Shown: positions 22,999 to 31,865 of the stretch, piece after piece
How positions within the stretch are numbered: position 1 is the stretch's first letter
Layout of the letters: each line of letters begins with the position of its first letter
Source of the DNA: Caldilineaceae bacterium
GTDB lineage: Bacteria > Chloroflexota > Anaerolineae > Caldilineales > Caldilineaceae
Direction of reading: 5' to 3'
NCBI GenBank assembly: GCA_020634815.1
Contig: JACKBA010000023.1
Location: 47,843-111,842 of the forward strand
Length of the DNA stretch: 64,000 nucleotides
Notes under the pieces: model-generated
Seen by the model: the letters and a program-made list of their open reading frames with translations, nothing else
Databases searched by the model: none
Told to the model about the DNA's origin: nothing
Translations under genes and position numbers: made by a program

Positions 22999-25752
22999 AT
23001 GCAGCGGAGAATCAACTTTCGGTTTCTGGCACTCGCCCTCACAGTCGCCGCCCTGGCCGTGACATGGGCAGTGGGTACTGCCGGACCACTCTACGCACAG
23101 GACACCACGCCCGAAGCCGGCGCCGCCGCCACCACCGCGACAGACGTGCAGACCTTGCGCATCCCGCCGGCACAGGACACGACCATCGACAACTACTTCC
23201 CCAAGACCCCGGCCGGCACGGCGCCGGTCCTGCTCGTTTCCTACGACGTGGACAGCACCGCGCAGCCGGTCCGCGAGCGCGCTGCACTGATTCAGTTCGA
23301 CCTGTCAGCCATCCCCGAAGGCTCCACGGTGACACGGGCGGAGCTGGGGCTCTACCAGCGCGCCTCCATCCAGCCGCAGGCCATGGACCTGGCCATACGC
23401 CAGGTCATCGCGCCATGGAGCAACGCCACCACCTGGGAGACGCGCCCGGGCGCAATCACCCTGAGTATCCCGCTGTGGCCCATGGCCAAGAGCGACGGCG
23501 CCTACATCACCGTCGAGGTCACCTCGCTGGTCGATGCGTGGGTCAACGCGCCGGTGAATACGCCCAACTACGGTATCGAACTCACCACGGCCGATCGCGG
23601 CGACCGCGTCGACTTCGACAGCGTCGAGGGTCGCTTCAAGCCCTATCTCGCCGTCGAGTTCAGCCTGCCGCCCATCCGCGTCTGCGTTGATCATAGCGAG
23701 TTCTGCGAGCCTGCCGGCGGGGCGACGGTCGTCAATCTCACCCAGGGCGGGCAGGAGTACAAGACCGACATCAACGGCCTGGTGCTGGACGACGGCGCCA
23801 TCCGCCTGGGCGATTCGCTCTTCGCAAGCGTGTTCGCCGAGCCGATTCGACCCGGTCTGAACCAGTACTGCGTCACGCGCCGTGCGGTCGCCGTCGTGGC
23901 GTCCAACTTCGTCCCCTCCGACCCGGGCACGGAGCTGCGCCTGCCGGTCGATTGCATGACGACGGTCGCGTTGCAGGACCTGGTCGTCAGCAGCCAATCC
24001 TACGTCGAGGATGACCCGGCGCGGGTAGAATCGCTGCGCGCCAACATCATCCGCGCGTCGGAATATCTCTATGACTTCACGGAAGGGCGCTTTGCGCTGG
24101 GCACCGTGCGCGTGCGTCAGAACGGCGAGGGCTGGGACGCACTCGGCACGACCAACATGCGCCTCTACACCAGCAACACCCTCCACCCCAACGCCAACAT
24201 TGGCGGCATCGTCACCGGCGAGACGCCCGACATTGCGCCCACCGTGGCCATCAGCTATACGCCGGGCTATGTCTCCATGGGCTCCTACTGGAATCGTTTT
24301 GGCACGCCGCCCAACCAGGTGAACATCTACCAGGGCAGCGTCGTGCCGCCGGAAACGCTGGCCGACGACTGGTCCATCGCCCTGGCGCACGAGCTGGGTC
24401 ATTACCTCCTCTACCTCTTCGACACCTACACGGACAAGGACGGCAAGAGCAGCGAGGCCATCGCTGCGCAGTGTACCGGCTCGGCCATGGGCAATGCCTA
24501 CGCGCTCCAGAATCACGCCTTTGTGTCCGACCTCGCCCACTGGACTGCCGCCTGCAACCAGACCGAGGCCTATCACCGGCTAAACGGCCGCACGGAATGG
24601 GCCACCATCGCCGGCTGGTACTCGTTCATCTCCGTGCCTACTGCAATTGAGCCGGGTGTCTTCCCGGCCGGCCCGCTGACCACCGTCGTCTTCGAGACGC
24701 CGGCCCAAATCCCGCCGCCGCTCGCCGCCAGCCAGATCTTCTCGCTCACGTACCAGGCCGGACAGGCCAGCTCGGGCGAGGCGCGTGCCTTCCTCCTGCG
24801 CAACGACAGCCGCGTCTTCGAGCAGGGCAAGCCCGCCAAGGACACGACCTACGTCGCGCTGACCGATGCGCGCCTGGGCGATCGCCTCTGCGTCTACGAC
24901 ATCAACGACCACGCCGAATCGCCCGACACGCCGCGCCACCAGTTCGGCTGCGAGATCATCGCCGCCGGCGACGCCGAACTGGCGATGACGCTCAACCCGG
25001 CGTGGCGCCCGCAGGTGACGATGACGCAGATCGCCACAGAGACGCTGCGCGTGCGCGTCGAGCAGGCACTACCGGCCGGCGTCACCCTGAGCGGTCGCCT
25101 CATCCCGGAGAGCGGCGATGCCTTTGCGACGCAAGCCTTTGCGCTCGTCGATGGCGCATGGCAGGCCGACTTCGTGCTGCCGGTGGCGGTGCCGCCCGTC
25201 TATCTGCAACTGTGGGTAGACGAAACCCCCGTAGCCCCCGCCACGCGCCGCGAGGTCATGGCCGACCGCGGCACGGGCGGCAACGGCGCGTTCGGGCCGG
25301 CCAAGCTGTACGGTGGCGTCATGGTGGTTTCGTCCGACGGCAAGGCGTCGTATCAGGGACCGGACGGTCAGCCGCTGGAACTAGGCCCCGGTGAGTCCAT
25401 TGCGTGGCAGAGCATGCCGGGCACGCCCCCCTTGCCGCCGCGTACCTGGATCTCCGGTCAGTCCTATCGCCTTGACGCCTTCCCACCATCGCTTGTGAAC
25501 GGCGGAACAGTGAACATTCAGTTTGCCGACGAGTTCGCTGGTGTGCTGGCTGCATCAAGCACTGCTGCTACCGCAGCGATCTACTTCTGGGACGGAGCGG
25601 CGTGGAGTGCACTGCCGACGACTGTGGGCACGCCTGCCGATGCAGTAGATGGCGTCAAACTGGCCAGCGCACCGAGTCAAGGGGTCGGCATCTATGCCGT
25701 GCTGCAAGAGAGCGCCGAGAGCCTCTACCTGCCGGCGATCCGCCGTCAATAA
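22999..25752 (+). CDS. Exported DNRLRE-domain zinc metalloprotease
   Basis: A 917-residue exported protein with an N-terminal signal (hydrophobic 10-28, YAQ cleavage site). Residues about 50-215 form a DNRLRE-type beta domain (AQDTTIDNYFP, AALIQFDLSAIP, PWSNATTWETRP), as found in secreted carbohydrate-active and adhesion proteins. A zinc-protease helix H464-E-L-G-H lies in the middle, followed by beta-rich modules. It ends with SLYLPAIRRQ, similar to the end of the giant protease at 15777. The C-terminal residues 800-890 resemble an Ig-like or jelly-roll region. Substrate unknown. GAGAGGAG is upstream of the ATG. The stop overlaps the stop of the convergent cyclase gene by 7 bases. Confidence 0.85.
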   Translation: MQRRINFRFLALALTVAALAVTWAVGTAGPLYAQDTTPEAGAAATTATDVQTLRIPPAQDTTIDNYFPKTPAGTAPVLLVSYDVDSTAQPVRERAALIQFDLSAIPEGSTVTRAELGLYQRASIQPQAMDLAIRQVIAPWSNATTWETRPGAITLSIPLWPMAKSDGAYITVEVTSLVDAWVNAPVNTPNYGIELTTADRGDRVDFDSVEGRFKPYLAVEFSLPPIRVCVDHSEFCEPAGGATVVNLTQGGQEYKTDINGLVLDDGAIRLGDSLFASVFAEPIRPGLNQYCVTRRAVAVVASNFVPSDPGTELRLPVDCMTTVALQDLVVSSQSYVEDDPARVESLRANIIRASEYLYDFTEGRFALGTVRVRQNGEGWDALGTTNMRLYTSNTLHPNANIGGIVTGETPDIAPTVAISYTPGYVSMGSYWNRFGTPPNQVNIYQGSVVPPETLADDWSIALAHELGHYLLYLFDTYTDKDGKSSEAIAAQCTGSAMGNAYALQNHAFVSDLAHWTAACNQTEAYHRLNGRTEWATIAGWYSFISVPTAIEPGVFPAGPLTTVVFETPAQIPPPLAASQIFSLTYQAGQASSGEARAFLLRNDSRVFEQGKPAKDTTYVALTDARLGDRLCVYDINDHAESPDTPRHQFGCEIIAAGDAELAMTLNPAWRPQVTMTQIATETLRVRVEQALPAGVTLSGRLIPESGDAFATQAFALVDGAWQADFVLPVAVPPVYLQLWVDETPVAPATRREVMADRGTGGNGAFGPAKLYGGVMVVSSDGKASYQGPDGQPLELGPGESIAWQSMPGTPPLPPRTWISGQSYRLDAFPPSLVNGGTVNIQFADEFAGVLAASSTAATAAIYFWDGAAWSALPTTVGTPADAVDGVKLASAPSQGVGIYAVLQESAESLYLPAIRRQ

Positions 25753-28700
25753 GCGGCAATTTCACGGTGGATCGCGATGTTTTCGAGATAGGATGACCGC
25801 ATCGCTGTATCTGAGATCCGCGCGGCGCGCTCCATCAGGATTTGATGAGCGGCGCGCCGCGCCCGTTCGGCCTCATCCCGGTTGCCCAACTTCATGAGCA
25901 CGGCTGCGCACATCCAGTAATCGCGATGGGGAAAGTCAGGGCCCTCGCCGCCACAGTCGTCAAGAATGCGCAGCAATCGGCGGGCGGTGTCAAGCGCCGC
26001 ATCGTCGCCAAGGCGGAGCTGCGCCGTCGCCAGCGTTGCCAGGACGCCGGTCATGGCCATCGTTTGCTCCAACTCCTCGAATCTGGTGAGCGCCTGTTCG
26101 GCCTGCCGGCGCGCATCGTCGAGGCGACCGGCGCGCAGGCTGGTGAGCGCAAGATCGCCCCAGCAGATTGCCTCCAGACCGACGTCGCCCTGCTGGATGG
26201 CCAGCGCCTGGCTGCTCGACAGGCTGCGACCAGCATCTTCATAGTAGCCGATGTCACGCTGTACCTGGCCCAGGTTGCAGAGAATGTAGGCCTCGGCCAG
26301 CGCGCTGCCGATGGAACGGCTGCCGGCAAGCCCGGACTGAAGATAGGTTGCGGCCTGGCCGTAGTCACCGACCGTCAGATAGAGGATCCCAAGTTCGTTG
26401 TAGATCAGGATCTCTTCCCAGCGGTTGTTGATCGACCGCTGAATGGCCAGCGCCTGGCGCAACAATGGTTCGGCCTGGCTGTGGTCGCCAAGATTGCCCA
26501 GCGTCTGCGCGATGCTGAGCACGCTCGCTCCCTCCCCCGCCCGATCACCGATCTCACGGCGAATCTCCAGCGCACGCCGGTACGCTTCGATAGCCTCCAG
26601 GTAGCTGCGGCGCAAGTTGTGCACGTGCCCGATGGCGTTGAGCGCACGCGCCTCGTTCTGGCGGTTGGCCAGGTCCGCGTTGATAGCCAGATTTTGGGCA
26701 AATTCAGGCTCGGCCGCATCGAGTTGTCCCTGCTGGCGATAGACGAGACCCAGGCCATAGCGCGCCTCGGCTTCTGCCTCGGTAAGGCTCTCGATTTGGG
26801 CAATTGCCAGCGCTTCCTGGTACGCTGTTTCCGCCTCACCATAATTCCCCTGCCGCCACTCCACAATGCCGCGCCGATTCAGACAGCGCGCGACCGCCCG
26901 CTTGTCCGCCGCCGCTTCGGCCAGACGGCGTGCCTGGTCGATCGACTGCTCCGCGCTGGCATACTCGCCGATGGCCTCGCTGTACTCCGCCCACAGCAAC
27001 GCCCGGTCGATGGCTGCTTCGGCGGTGGGCGGCGGCTCCTCGTCCAGCACGAGCAGCGTCGCTTCCTCCTGGACGCGCCGCCCCAGGATGTGCAGCACCT
27101 CCGCCTTGCCGCGCAGCCAATCCCAGCGTGTCTCCAGGGCCAGGGCGCGCTCGAAGTAGGCCAGCGCCGTCTCGTTGGCATAGGCGCGCTGTGCCCGCCG
27201 CGCGGCCGCGTCGAGATAGTGAATCGCCTGCGCGCGCACCGCATCATCGCGCAGATCGGCCTGCGTGTAGTGGTGGGCCAGCCGTTCGACCGCATCGGAC
27301 GCCTGCGCTTCCAGCACGCGGGCGACGGCCAGGTGCAACTCCTGGCGCTGGCTCTCCAACAGCGTCTGGTAAACCGCCTCCTGGGTGATGCTGTGCTTGA
27401 AGATGTAGGCCAGCCGCGGCGCCGGCGATTCCAGGCGGGCAAAGTCGCGGCGCTCCAACTCGGCGAACTGGCCGGCGATCGCCGCACCGGTCATCGGGCG
27501 CGGGTGCGCCGCCGCCACTACGCCGGCCTCGAAGATACGGCCGATGACGCTGGCCACCTTGAGCGTGAGCCGTGCCTCGTCAGGCAGCCGATCCAGGCGC
27601 GCGAGCACCAGCCCGTGCACCGTGTCGGGCAGTCCCAACGTCACGGCATCGAGATGGGCGCCCGCTCTGAGCCGCGATTGCGCGCGCGGTGCGCCGGTGA
27701 CGGGCGCATCGACGCGGTCGAGGCTGTTGCGTTCGTGCAATGCCTGGATCAGCCCCCGCCCCACCTGCCAGATGCCGCCTTCTTCAACCAGCTTGCCGCC
27801 CTCGCGCAGCGCGTCCACCAACTCCTCGGCAAAAAATGGATTGCCCTGCGTCTGCGCGTAGACCACTTCGCCCACCAACGACTCGATGGGCCCGCGCAGG
27901 CGCTGGCTCACCAGCGCCGCCACGGCGTCCGGCGAAAGTTCGGTCAGGGAAAGGTGCGTCTGCGGCTGGATTTGCGCCAGTTCGCCCAGGAACGCGGCAT
28001 CGTCACGCGTTGCCGGCCGGTGGACCAGCAGCAGGAGCAACGGCACGTCGGCCAGGGCGCGGCTCAACGCCAGCACCAGCGTCTGGTCGGCCTCGTCGAG
28101 CCAGTGAATGTCTTCCAGCAACAGCAGCAAGGGCCGGCTCCGCGCCGCATGATGAAGCAGGCCGACGATCAGGTTGGCCAACGCCTCGCGGCGCAAGCGT
28201 GGGTCAAAAGCTGCCGTGGTCGGATTGTCGGGAATGGGCAGCCCGAGCAGGTCGCCCAGCAGGGGCAGGCGCACCAGCCACGCCGGCTCGATTTCTTCCA
28301 GCCGTGCGCGCAGCCGAGCGATCTGGCTTTCCATCGCGTCGCTGCGCAGTGCCGGCAGTCCCAGGAGGAGCGCCAGCGGCTCGCCCAGCGCAGCGTGTGG
28401 CTGCTGGCCGGTGCTCTGACACGCGCCATAGAGCACGGTAAAGCCTTGCGCGGCGGAAAGCTGGGCAGTGGCCGCCGCCAGATGGCTCTTGCCGGCGCCC
28501 GCCTCGCCCTCGATGCGCGCCACCTGTCCGCGACCCTGTGCGGCTTGTTCGACCGCCGCGGCCAGCACTGCGATCTCCGTGTCGCGACCGACCGGTGGCG
28601 TCTGGTAGAGCATTTCCAGTTGCAGCAGTGTGGGCGAGTGCTCGCCGGCCAGCGCATAGACCGGCTGCGTGCCGCTCTTGCCTTTGAATGTACGCTCGCC

Positions 28701-29948
28701 CAACGCCTCCAGGGTGAATCGCTCGCGCAGCAGTTCGGCCGCGCGCTGGCTGACGAGTATCTGTCCGGCGCCCGCCTGCACCATGAGCCGCGCCGCCATG
28801 TTCGTCTCGTCGCCCAGCACGCCGTAGGTGCGCCGCGTGCTGCTGCCATATGCCCCGACGCGCATCGTCCCCTGGCTGAGGCCGAGCTGCACCTGCTCGA
28901 TGAACGGAAAGGTTGCGGGGCTGCTGCGCAATTCCAGCGCGGCGGCTGCGGCGCGCTCGGTATCGTCGTCGTGCGCGATGGGCGCACCGAAGGCGGCATA
29001 GAAATAGCTGCCCTTGTCGCCCGTCGTCAACTGGATGAGCGAGCCCGCATGGCGCGCCAGCACCTGCTGCACCCAGCGGATGTAGCGGTCGAGGTTGGCG
29101 CCGGCGTCGGGGTCGCCCTCGAAATCGAGCCCCGTGAAACGCACAAAGAGCGCCGCGGCCGGGCGCAACTCGGCCAGGAAGCGCTCCTCGCCTGCCGCCA
29201 GGTTGGCCCACACGGGCGGCAGCAGCCATGATCGCACCGTGGCATCGGGCAGGTCGAAGGCGGGGGCGGGCGGCGTCTCGAAGTGTGGCGCCGCGTGCGG
29301 CCGCACCAGCCGGCTGAGCACTGCCACCGGCAGCCCGTCCTCCCCGCGCCGCCATACGCCCACCGCCGCCCGGCTGTCGAGCAGGCGCACCGTCTCGCTG
29401 TCGGCGACCAGCTCACCGCGGTCGGCCACATGCTCGGCTGCGGCCATGCGCTCCAGCGGCGCGCCCGCCAGCACCTCGATGACCTGGATCGCCGGGTCGC
29501 CCGCCAGCAGCCGGTGCACCGGCCCGCTGGCCAGCGCCGCCTTGATGGCCAGGTCGGCCACGATGCCCGGCGCGACGCGATAGCCGGCGAAGCGCTCCAT
29601 CTCCCGCTGCATGGCCAGCGCGCTTGTTGCGGCGCGCAAGGCCGCGGCCTGCGCCGCGTCGTCGGCCGCATCGAACCAGCAGGTGATGGCGTCGCCGGCA
29701 AAGCCGATGACGCTGCCGCCCTGGTGATTGGCCTGGTCGATGAGCGCCTGGTAGACCGCGTTGAGCGTGCGCGTCAATACCTCGGCGCCGCTGCTGCGGC
29801 CCAGGTTGCGCGCCAGGGATTCGGTCAGGGGGGTGAAGCCGGAGATGTCGACGAAGAGAACGGTGCCCAGCGCCTCAGCCGGCAGTGTGCGATTGTGATA
29901 CAACGCCCGGCGCCGGTCGGCCGGAAGATAGGCATGTGCAGCGTGCAT
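25746..29948 (-). CDS. Class III cyclase-like protein with AAA ATPase and TPR repeats (soluble adenylyl cyclase architecture)
   Basis: A 1400-residue protein. An N-terminal class III nucleotidyl cyclase homology domain (LFVDISGFTPL, D34; GFAGDAITCWF) is followed by a second one (about 265-455; YGVLGDETNMAARL). Next is an AAA ATPase with Walker A GEAGAGKS near 480-488 and Walker B LLLLLEDIHWLDEAD, then about ten TPRs (from about 930). This order is that of mammalian soluble adenylyl cyclase and many bacterial relatives. The first domain keeps the metal-binding aspartates while the second lacks the first Asp (LFVRFTG) but keeps the Asn-x-x-x-Arg pair, so one composite active site is likely. The product may be cAMP. 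The ATG at 29948 is preferred to the upstream one at 29984 because of GGAG six bases before it. Confidence 0.86.
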   Translation of the reverse strand: MHAAHAYLPADRRRALYHNRTLPAEALGTVLFVDISGFTPLTESLARNLGRSSGAEVLTRTLNAVYQALIDQANHQGGSVIGFAGDAITCWFDAADDAAQAAALRAATSALAMQREMERFAGYRVAPGIVADLAIKAALASGPVHRLLAGDPAIQVIEVLAGAPLERMAAAEHVADRGELVADSETVRLLDSRAAVGVWRRGEDGLPVAVLSRLVRPHAAPHFETPPAPAFDLPDATVRSWLLPPVWANLAAGEERFLAELRPAAALFVRFTGLDFEGDPDAGANLDRYIRWVQQVLARHAGSLIQLTTGDKGSYFYAAFGAPIAHDDDTERAAAAALELRSSPATFPFIEQVQLGLSQGTMRVGAYGSSTRRTYGVLGDETNMAARLMVQAGAGQILVSQRAAELLRERFTLEALGERTFKGKSGTQPVYALAGEHSPTLLQLEMLYQTPPVGRDTEIAVLAAAVEQAAQGRGQVARIEGEAGAGKSHLAAATAQLSAAQGFTVLYGACQSTGQQPHAALGEPLALLLGLPALRSDAMESQIARLRARLEEIEPAWLVRLPLLGDLLGLPIPDNPTTAAFDPRLRREALANLIVGLLHHAARSRPLLLLLEDIHWLDEADQTLVLALSRALADVPLLLLLVHRPATRDDAAFLGELAQIQPQTHLSLTELSPDAVAALVSQRLRGPIESLVGEVVYAQTQGNPFFAEELVDALREGGKLVEEGGIWQVGRGLIQALHERNSLDRVDAPVTGAPRAQSRLRAGAHLDAVTLGLPDTVHGLVLARLDRLPDEARLTLKVASVIGRIFEAGVVAAAHPRPMTGAAIAGQFAELERRDFARLESPAPRLAYIFKHSITQEAVYQTLLESQRQELHLAVARVLEAQASDAVERLAHHYTQADLRDDAVRAQAIHYLDAAARRAQRAYANETALAYFERALALETRWDWLRGKAEVLHILGRRVQEEATLLVLDEEPPPTAEAAIDRALLWAEYSEAIGEYASAEQSIDQARRLAEAAADKRAVARCLNRRGIVEWRQGNYGEAETAYQEALAIAQIESLTEAEAEARYGLGLVYRQQGQLDAAEPEFAQNLAINADLANRQNEARALNAIGHVHNLRRSYLEAIEAYRRALEIRREIGDRAGEGASVLSIAQTLGNLGDHSQAEPLLRQALAIQRSINNRWEEILIYNELGILYLTVGDYGQAATYLQSGLAGSRSIGSALAEAYILCNLGQVQRDIGYYEDAGRSLSSSQALAIQQGDVGLEAICWGDLALTSLRAGRLDDARRQAEQALTRFEELEQTMAMTGVLATLATAQLRLGDDAALDTARRLLRILDDCGGEGPDFPHRDYWMCAAVLMKLGNRDEAERARRAAHQILMERAARISDTAMRSSYLENIAIHREIAAY

Positions 29949-29955
29949 AGCTCCA

Positions 29956-30492
29956 TTATAGAGCCGAACCGGACGCACCGTCATCTTGGCCGGCGACCAG
30001 GAAATCGGGCATGGTCCCCGGCTGTGGCGCGTGGGCGCGCTTGTAGACCATGAGCGTACGCCGAAACTCGATGACGATCACGCCCTCCTGGTTGAAGCCG
30101 GTGGTCCTCACCTGGACGATGCCGCGCGCCGGTTGCGACTTCGACTCGCGCTTGCTCAGCACCTCGCTGCGCGCATAGAGCGTGTCGCCGTCGAAGACCG
30201 GGTGCGGCAGGCGCACCTCATCCCAGCCCAGGTTGATGGCGTTCTGCGACAGGTCGCCCACCGACAACCCCGTCACCAGCGCCAGCGTGAAGGTCGAGTC
30301 GACCAGCGGCTTGCCAAATTCCGTCCTGGCCGCATAGACCGCGTCGAAGTGGATGGGGTTGGGGTTGACCGTGAGCAACGTAAACCAGATGTTGTCGGTC
30401 TGCGTCACCGTGCGGCCGATGGGGTGCGGGTAAATGTCGCCGACCTCGAAATCTTCGTAATACCGCCCCTGCCAGCCCTGTTTGACTGCCAT
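29956..30492 (-). CDS. MaoC-like acyl-CoA hydratase/dehydratase
   Basis: A 178-residue hot-dog-fold protein of the MaoC group. It starts with the family signature YYEDFEVGD and has the hydratase-2 motif as NPNPIHFDAVYA. The catalytic His is kept, but the Asp of canonical GDxNPxH is Asn here, as in several mesaconyl-CoA or beta-methylmalyl-CoA hydratase-like members. With the CoA-transferase upstream on the same strand it probably works on a branched or dicarboxylic acyl-CoA; the substrate is an inference. The gap between the two genes (84 bases) contains a family A repeat. It ends 7 bases before the cyclase start on the same strand, so the three genes may be co-transcribed. Confidence 0.85.
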   Translation of the reverse strand: MAVKQGWQGRYYEDFEVGDIYPHPIGRTVTQTDNIWFTLLTVNPNPIHFDAVYAARTEFGKPLVDSTFTLALVTGLSVGDLSQNAINLGWDEVRLPHPVFDGDTLYARSEVLSKRESKSQPARGIVQVRTTGFNQEGVIVIEFRRTLMVYKRAHAPQPGTMPDFLVAGQDDGASGSAL

Positions 30493-30576
30493 CGCTCCTC
30501 CCCCCCGTCTTTCTCTCTGCGTTTCTCTGCATCTCCGCGCCTCTGCGTCAAGATGTAGCCTTGTCGAGTCGGCTTC

Positions 30577-31770
30577 TCAGATAATCTTGGCGGCGCGCAA
30601 CTTGGCGATCTGCGCCGTATCGTAGCCGAGCACGTCGCGCAACACTGCGTCGGTGTGATGGCCGAGGGGCGGCGGCGCACTGCGCACGGTGGCCGGCGTG
30701 CGGCTGAACTTTGCCACCGGCCCCAGCACCTGGATCGTTCCCTCCGTGGCGTGTTCGACGCGCTGCACCATACGGCGCGCCTGCACGTGCGGATCCTCCA
30801 GTGCGGCCGCGACGTCGTTGATCGGCCCGGCCGGCACGCCCAGCGCCGCCAGCATCTCCAGCCAGTCAGCCGAGCTTCTTGCCTGGAACAGTTCCCGGAG
30901 CAACGGAATCAGGACGCCGCGGTGTTCGACGCGGCCGGCATTGGTGCGAAAACGCTCGTCCTCGGCCAGGTCGGGGCGCCCGGCCGCGACGCAGAACTTG
31001 CGGTACTGCCCGTCCGTGCCCATGCCTACGGCGATACGCCCATCGGCCGTGGCGAAGGTCTCGTAGGGGACGATGCTGGGATGTGCGTTGCCGTAGCGCG
31101 CCGGCGGTTCGCCCGTGGCCAGGTAGTTGTGCGCCACATTGGCCAGCCAGGCGACCTGCGCGTCGAGCAGCGCCACGTCGATGTACTGGCCGCGGCCGCT
31201 GCGTTCGCGCTCATGCAGCGCCGCCAGGATCGCCGTCGTTGCAAAGAGGCCGGCCGTGATGTCGGCAATCGCCACGCCGACCTTGTACGGCTCGCCTTCC
31301 TCCGGCCCGGTGATCGACATGATGCCGCCCTGCGCCTGGATGATGAAGTCGTAGCCGGCGCGCTCGCGATACGGTCCCGTCTGCCCGTAGCCGGTAATGG
31401 AGCAATAGACCAGCCGCGGGTTGAGCGCCGCCAGCGTGGCGTAGTCCAGCCCCAGCTTTGCCGCGCCGCCAACCTTGAAGTTCTCGATCACCACGTCGGC
31501 CCGTGCAGCCAGCTCGCAAACCAGCGCACGTCCCGCGTCGGTTTTGAGATCGACGGTGATGCTGCGCTTGTTGCGGTTCGCCGAGAAGAAGTAGGCACTC
31601 TCGTCGCCCACCCACGGCGGCCCCCACGCCCGCGTGCCGTCGCCGCTGCCCGGCTCCTCCACCTTGATCACGTCGGCGCCATAATCGGCCAGCAGCATGG
31701 TGCAATAGGGCCCGGCCAGCACGCGCGAAAGGTCGAGGACGAGAATGTCGGAGAGTAATGTGTCGGGCAT
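30577..31770 (-). CDS. Class III (CaiB/BaiF) CoA-transferase
   Basis: A 397-residue CoA-transferase of family III. The N-terminal LDLSRVLAGPYCTMLLADYGA, given here as its key part LSRVLAGPYC, is the family start. The catalytic aspartate is D170 in GVAIADITAG, and the YCSITGYGQTGPY and GYDFIIQAQGG segments are typical. Relatives move CoA between carboxylic acids such as formate/oxalate, carnitine, succinate/malate or mesaconate. The downstream MaoC hydratase suggests a short acyl-CoA pathway, perhaps C4-C5 dicarboxylic acids, but neither substrate can be read from sequence. The upstream region carries family C repeats and the insertion element. Confidence 0.9.
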   Translation of the reverse strand: MPDTLLSDILVLDLSRVLAGPYCTMLLADYGADVIKVEEPGSGDGTRAWGPPWVGDESAYFFSANRNKRSITVDLKTDAGRALVCELAARADVVIENFKVGGAAKLGLDYATLAALNPRLVYCSITGYGQTGPYRERAGYDFIIQAQGGIMSITGPEEGEPYKVGVAIADITAGLFATTAILAALHERERSGRGQYIDVALLDAQVAWLANVAHNYLATGEPPARYGNAHPSIVPYETFATADGRIAVGMGTDGQYRKFCVAAGRPDLAEDERFRTNAGRVEHRGVLIPLLRELFQARSSADWLEMLAALGVPAGPINDVAAALEDPHVQARRMVQRVEHATEGTIQVLGPVAKFSRTPATVRSAPPPLGHHTDAVLRDVLGYDTAQIAKLRAAKII

Positions 31771-31784
31771 GAGCGGTGTGGGTC

Positions 31785-31850
31785 CTTTTGAGGTGGTGGG
31801 GTTGTAGAGTGTTTGGGGTGTTGAGGTGTTGGGGTTTTCGGGTTTTGGGG
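31785..31850. repeat. Family C repeat arm left of the insertion sequence
   Basis: GGGTTGTAGAGTGTTTGGGG-type words, imperfectly complementary to CACCCCAACACCCTACAACC on the other side of the element (33135-33185). The pair looks like one original hairpin split by the insertion. Confidence 0.55.
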
Positions 31851-31865
31851 CCGAACGGTCTACGG

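Noticed and set aside
25842..29231. Plus-strand ORF of 1129 residues
   Set aside because: Antisense of the cyclase-AAA-TPR gene, whose motifs are clear on the minus strand.
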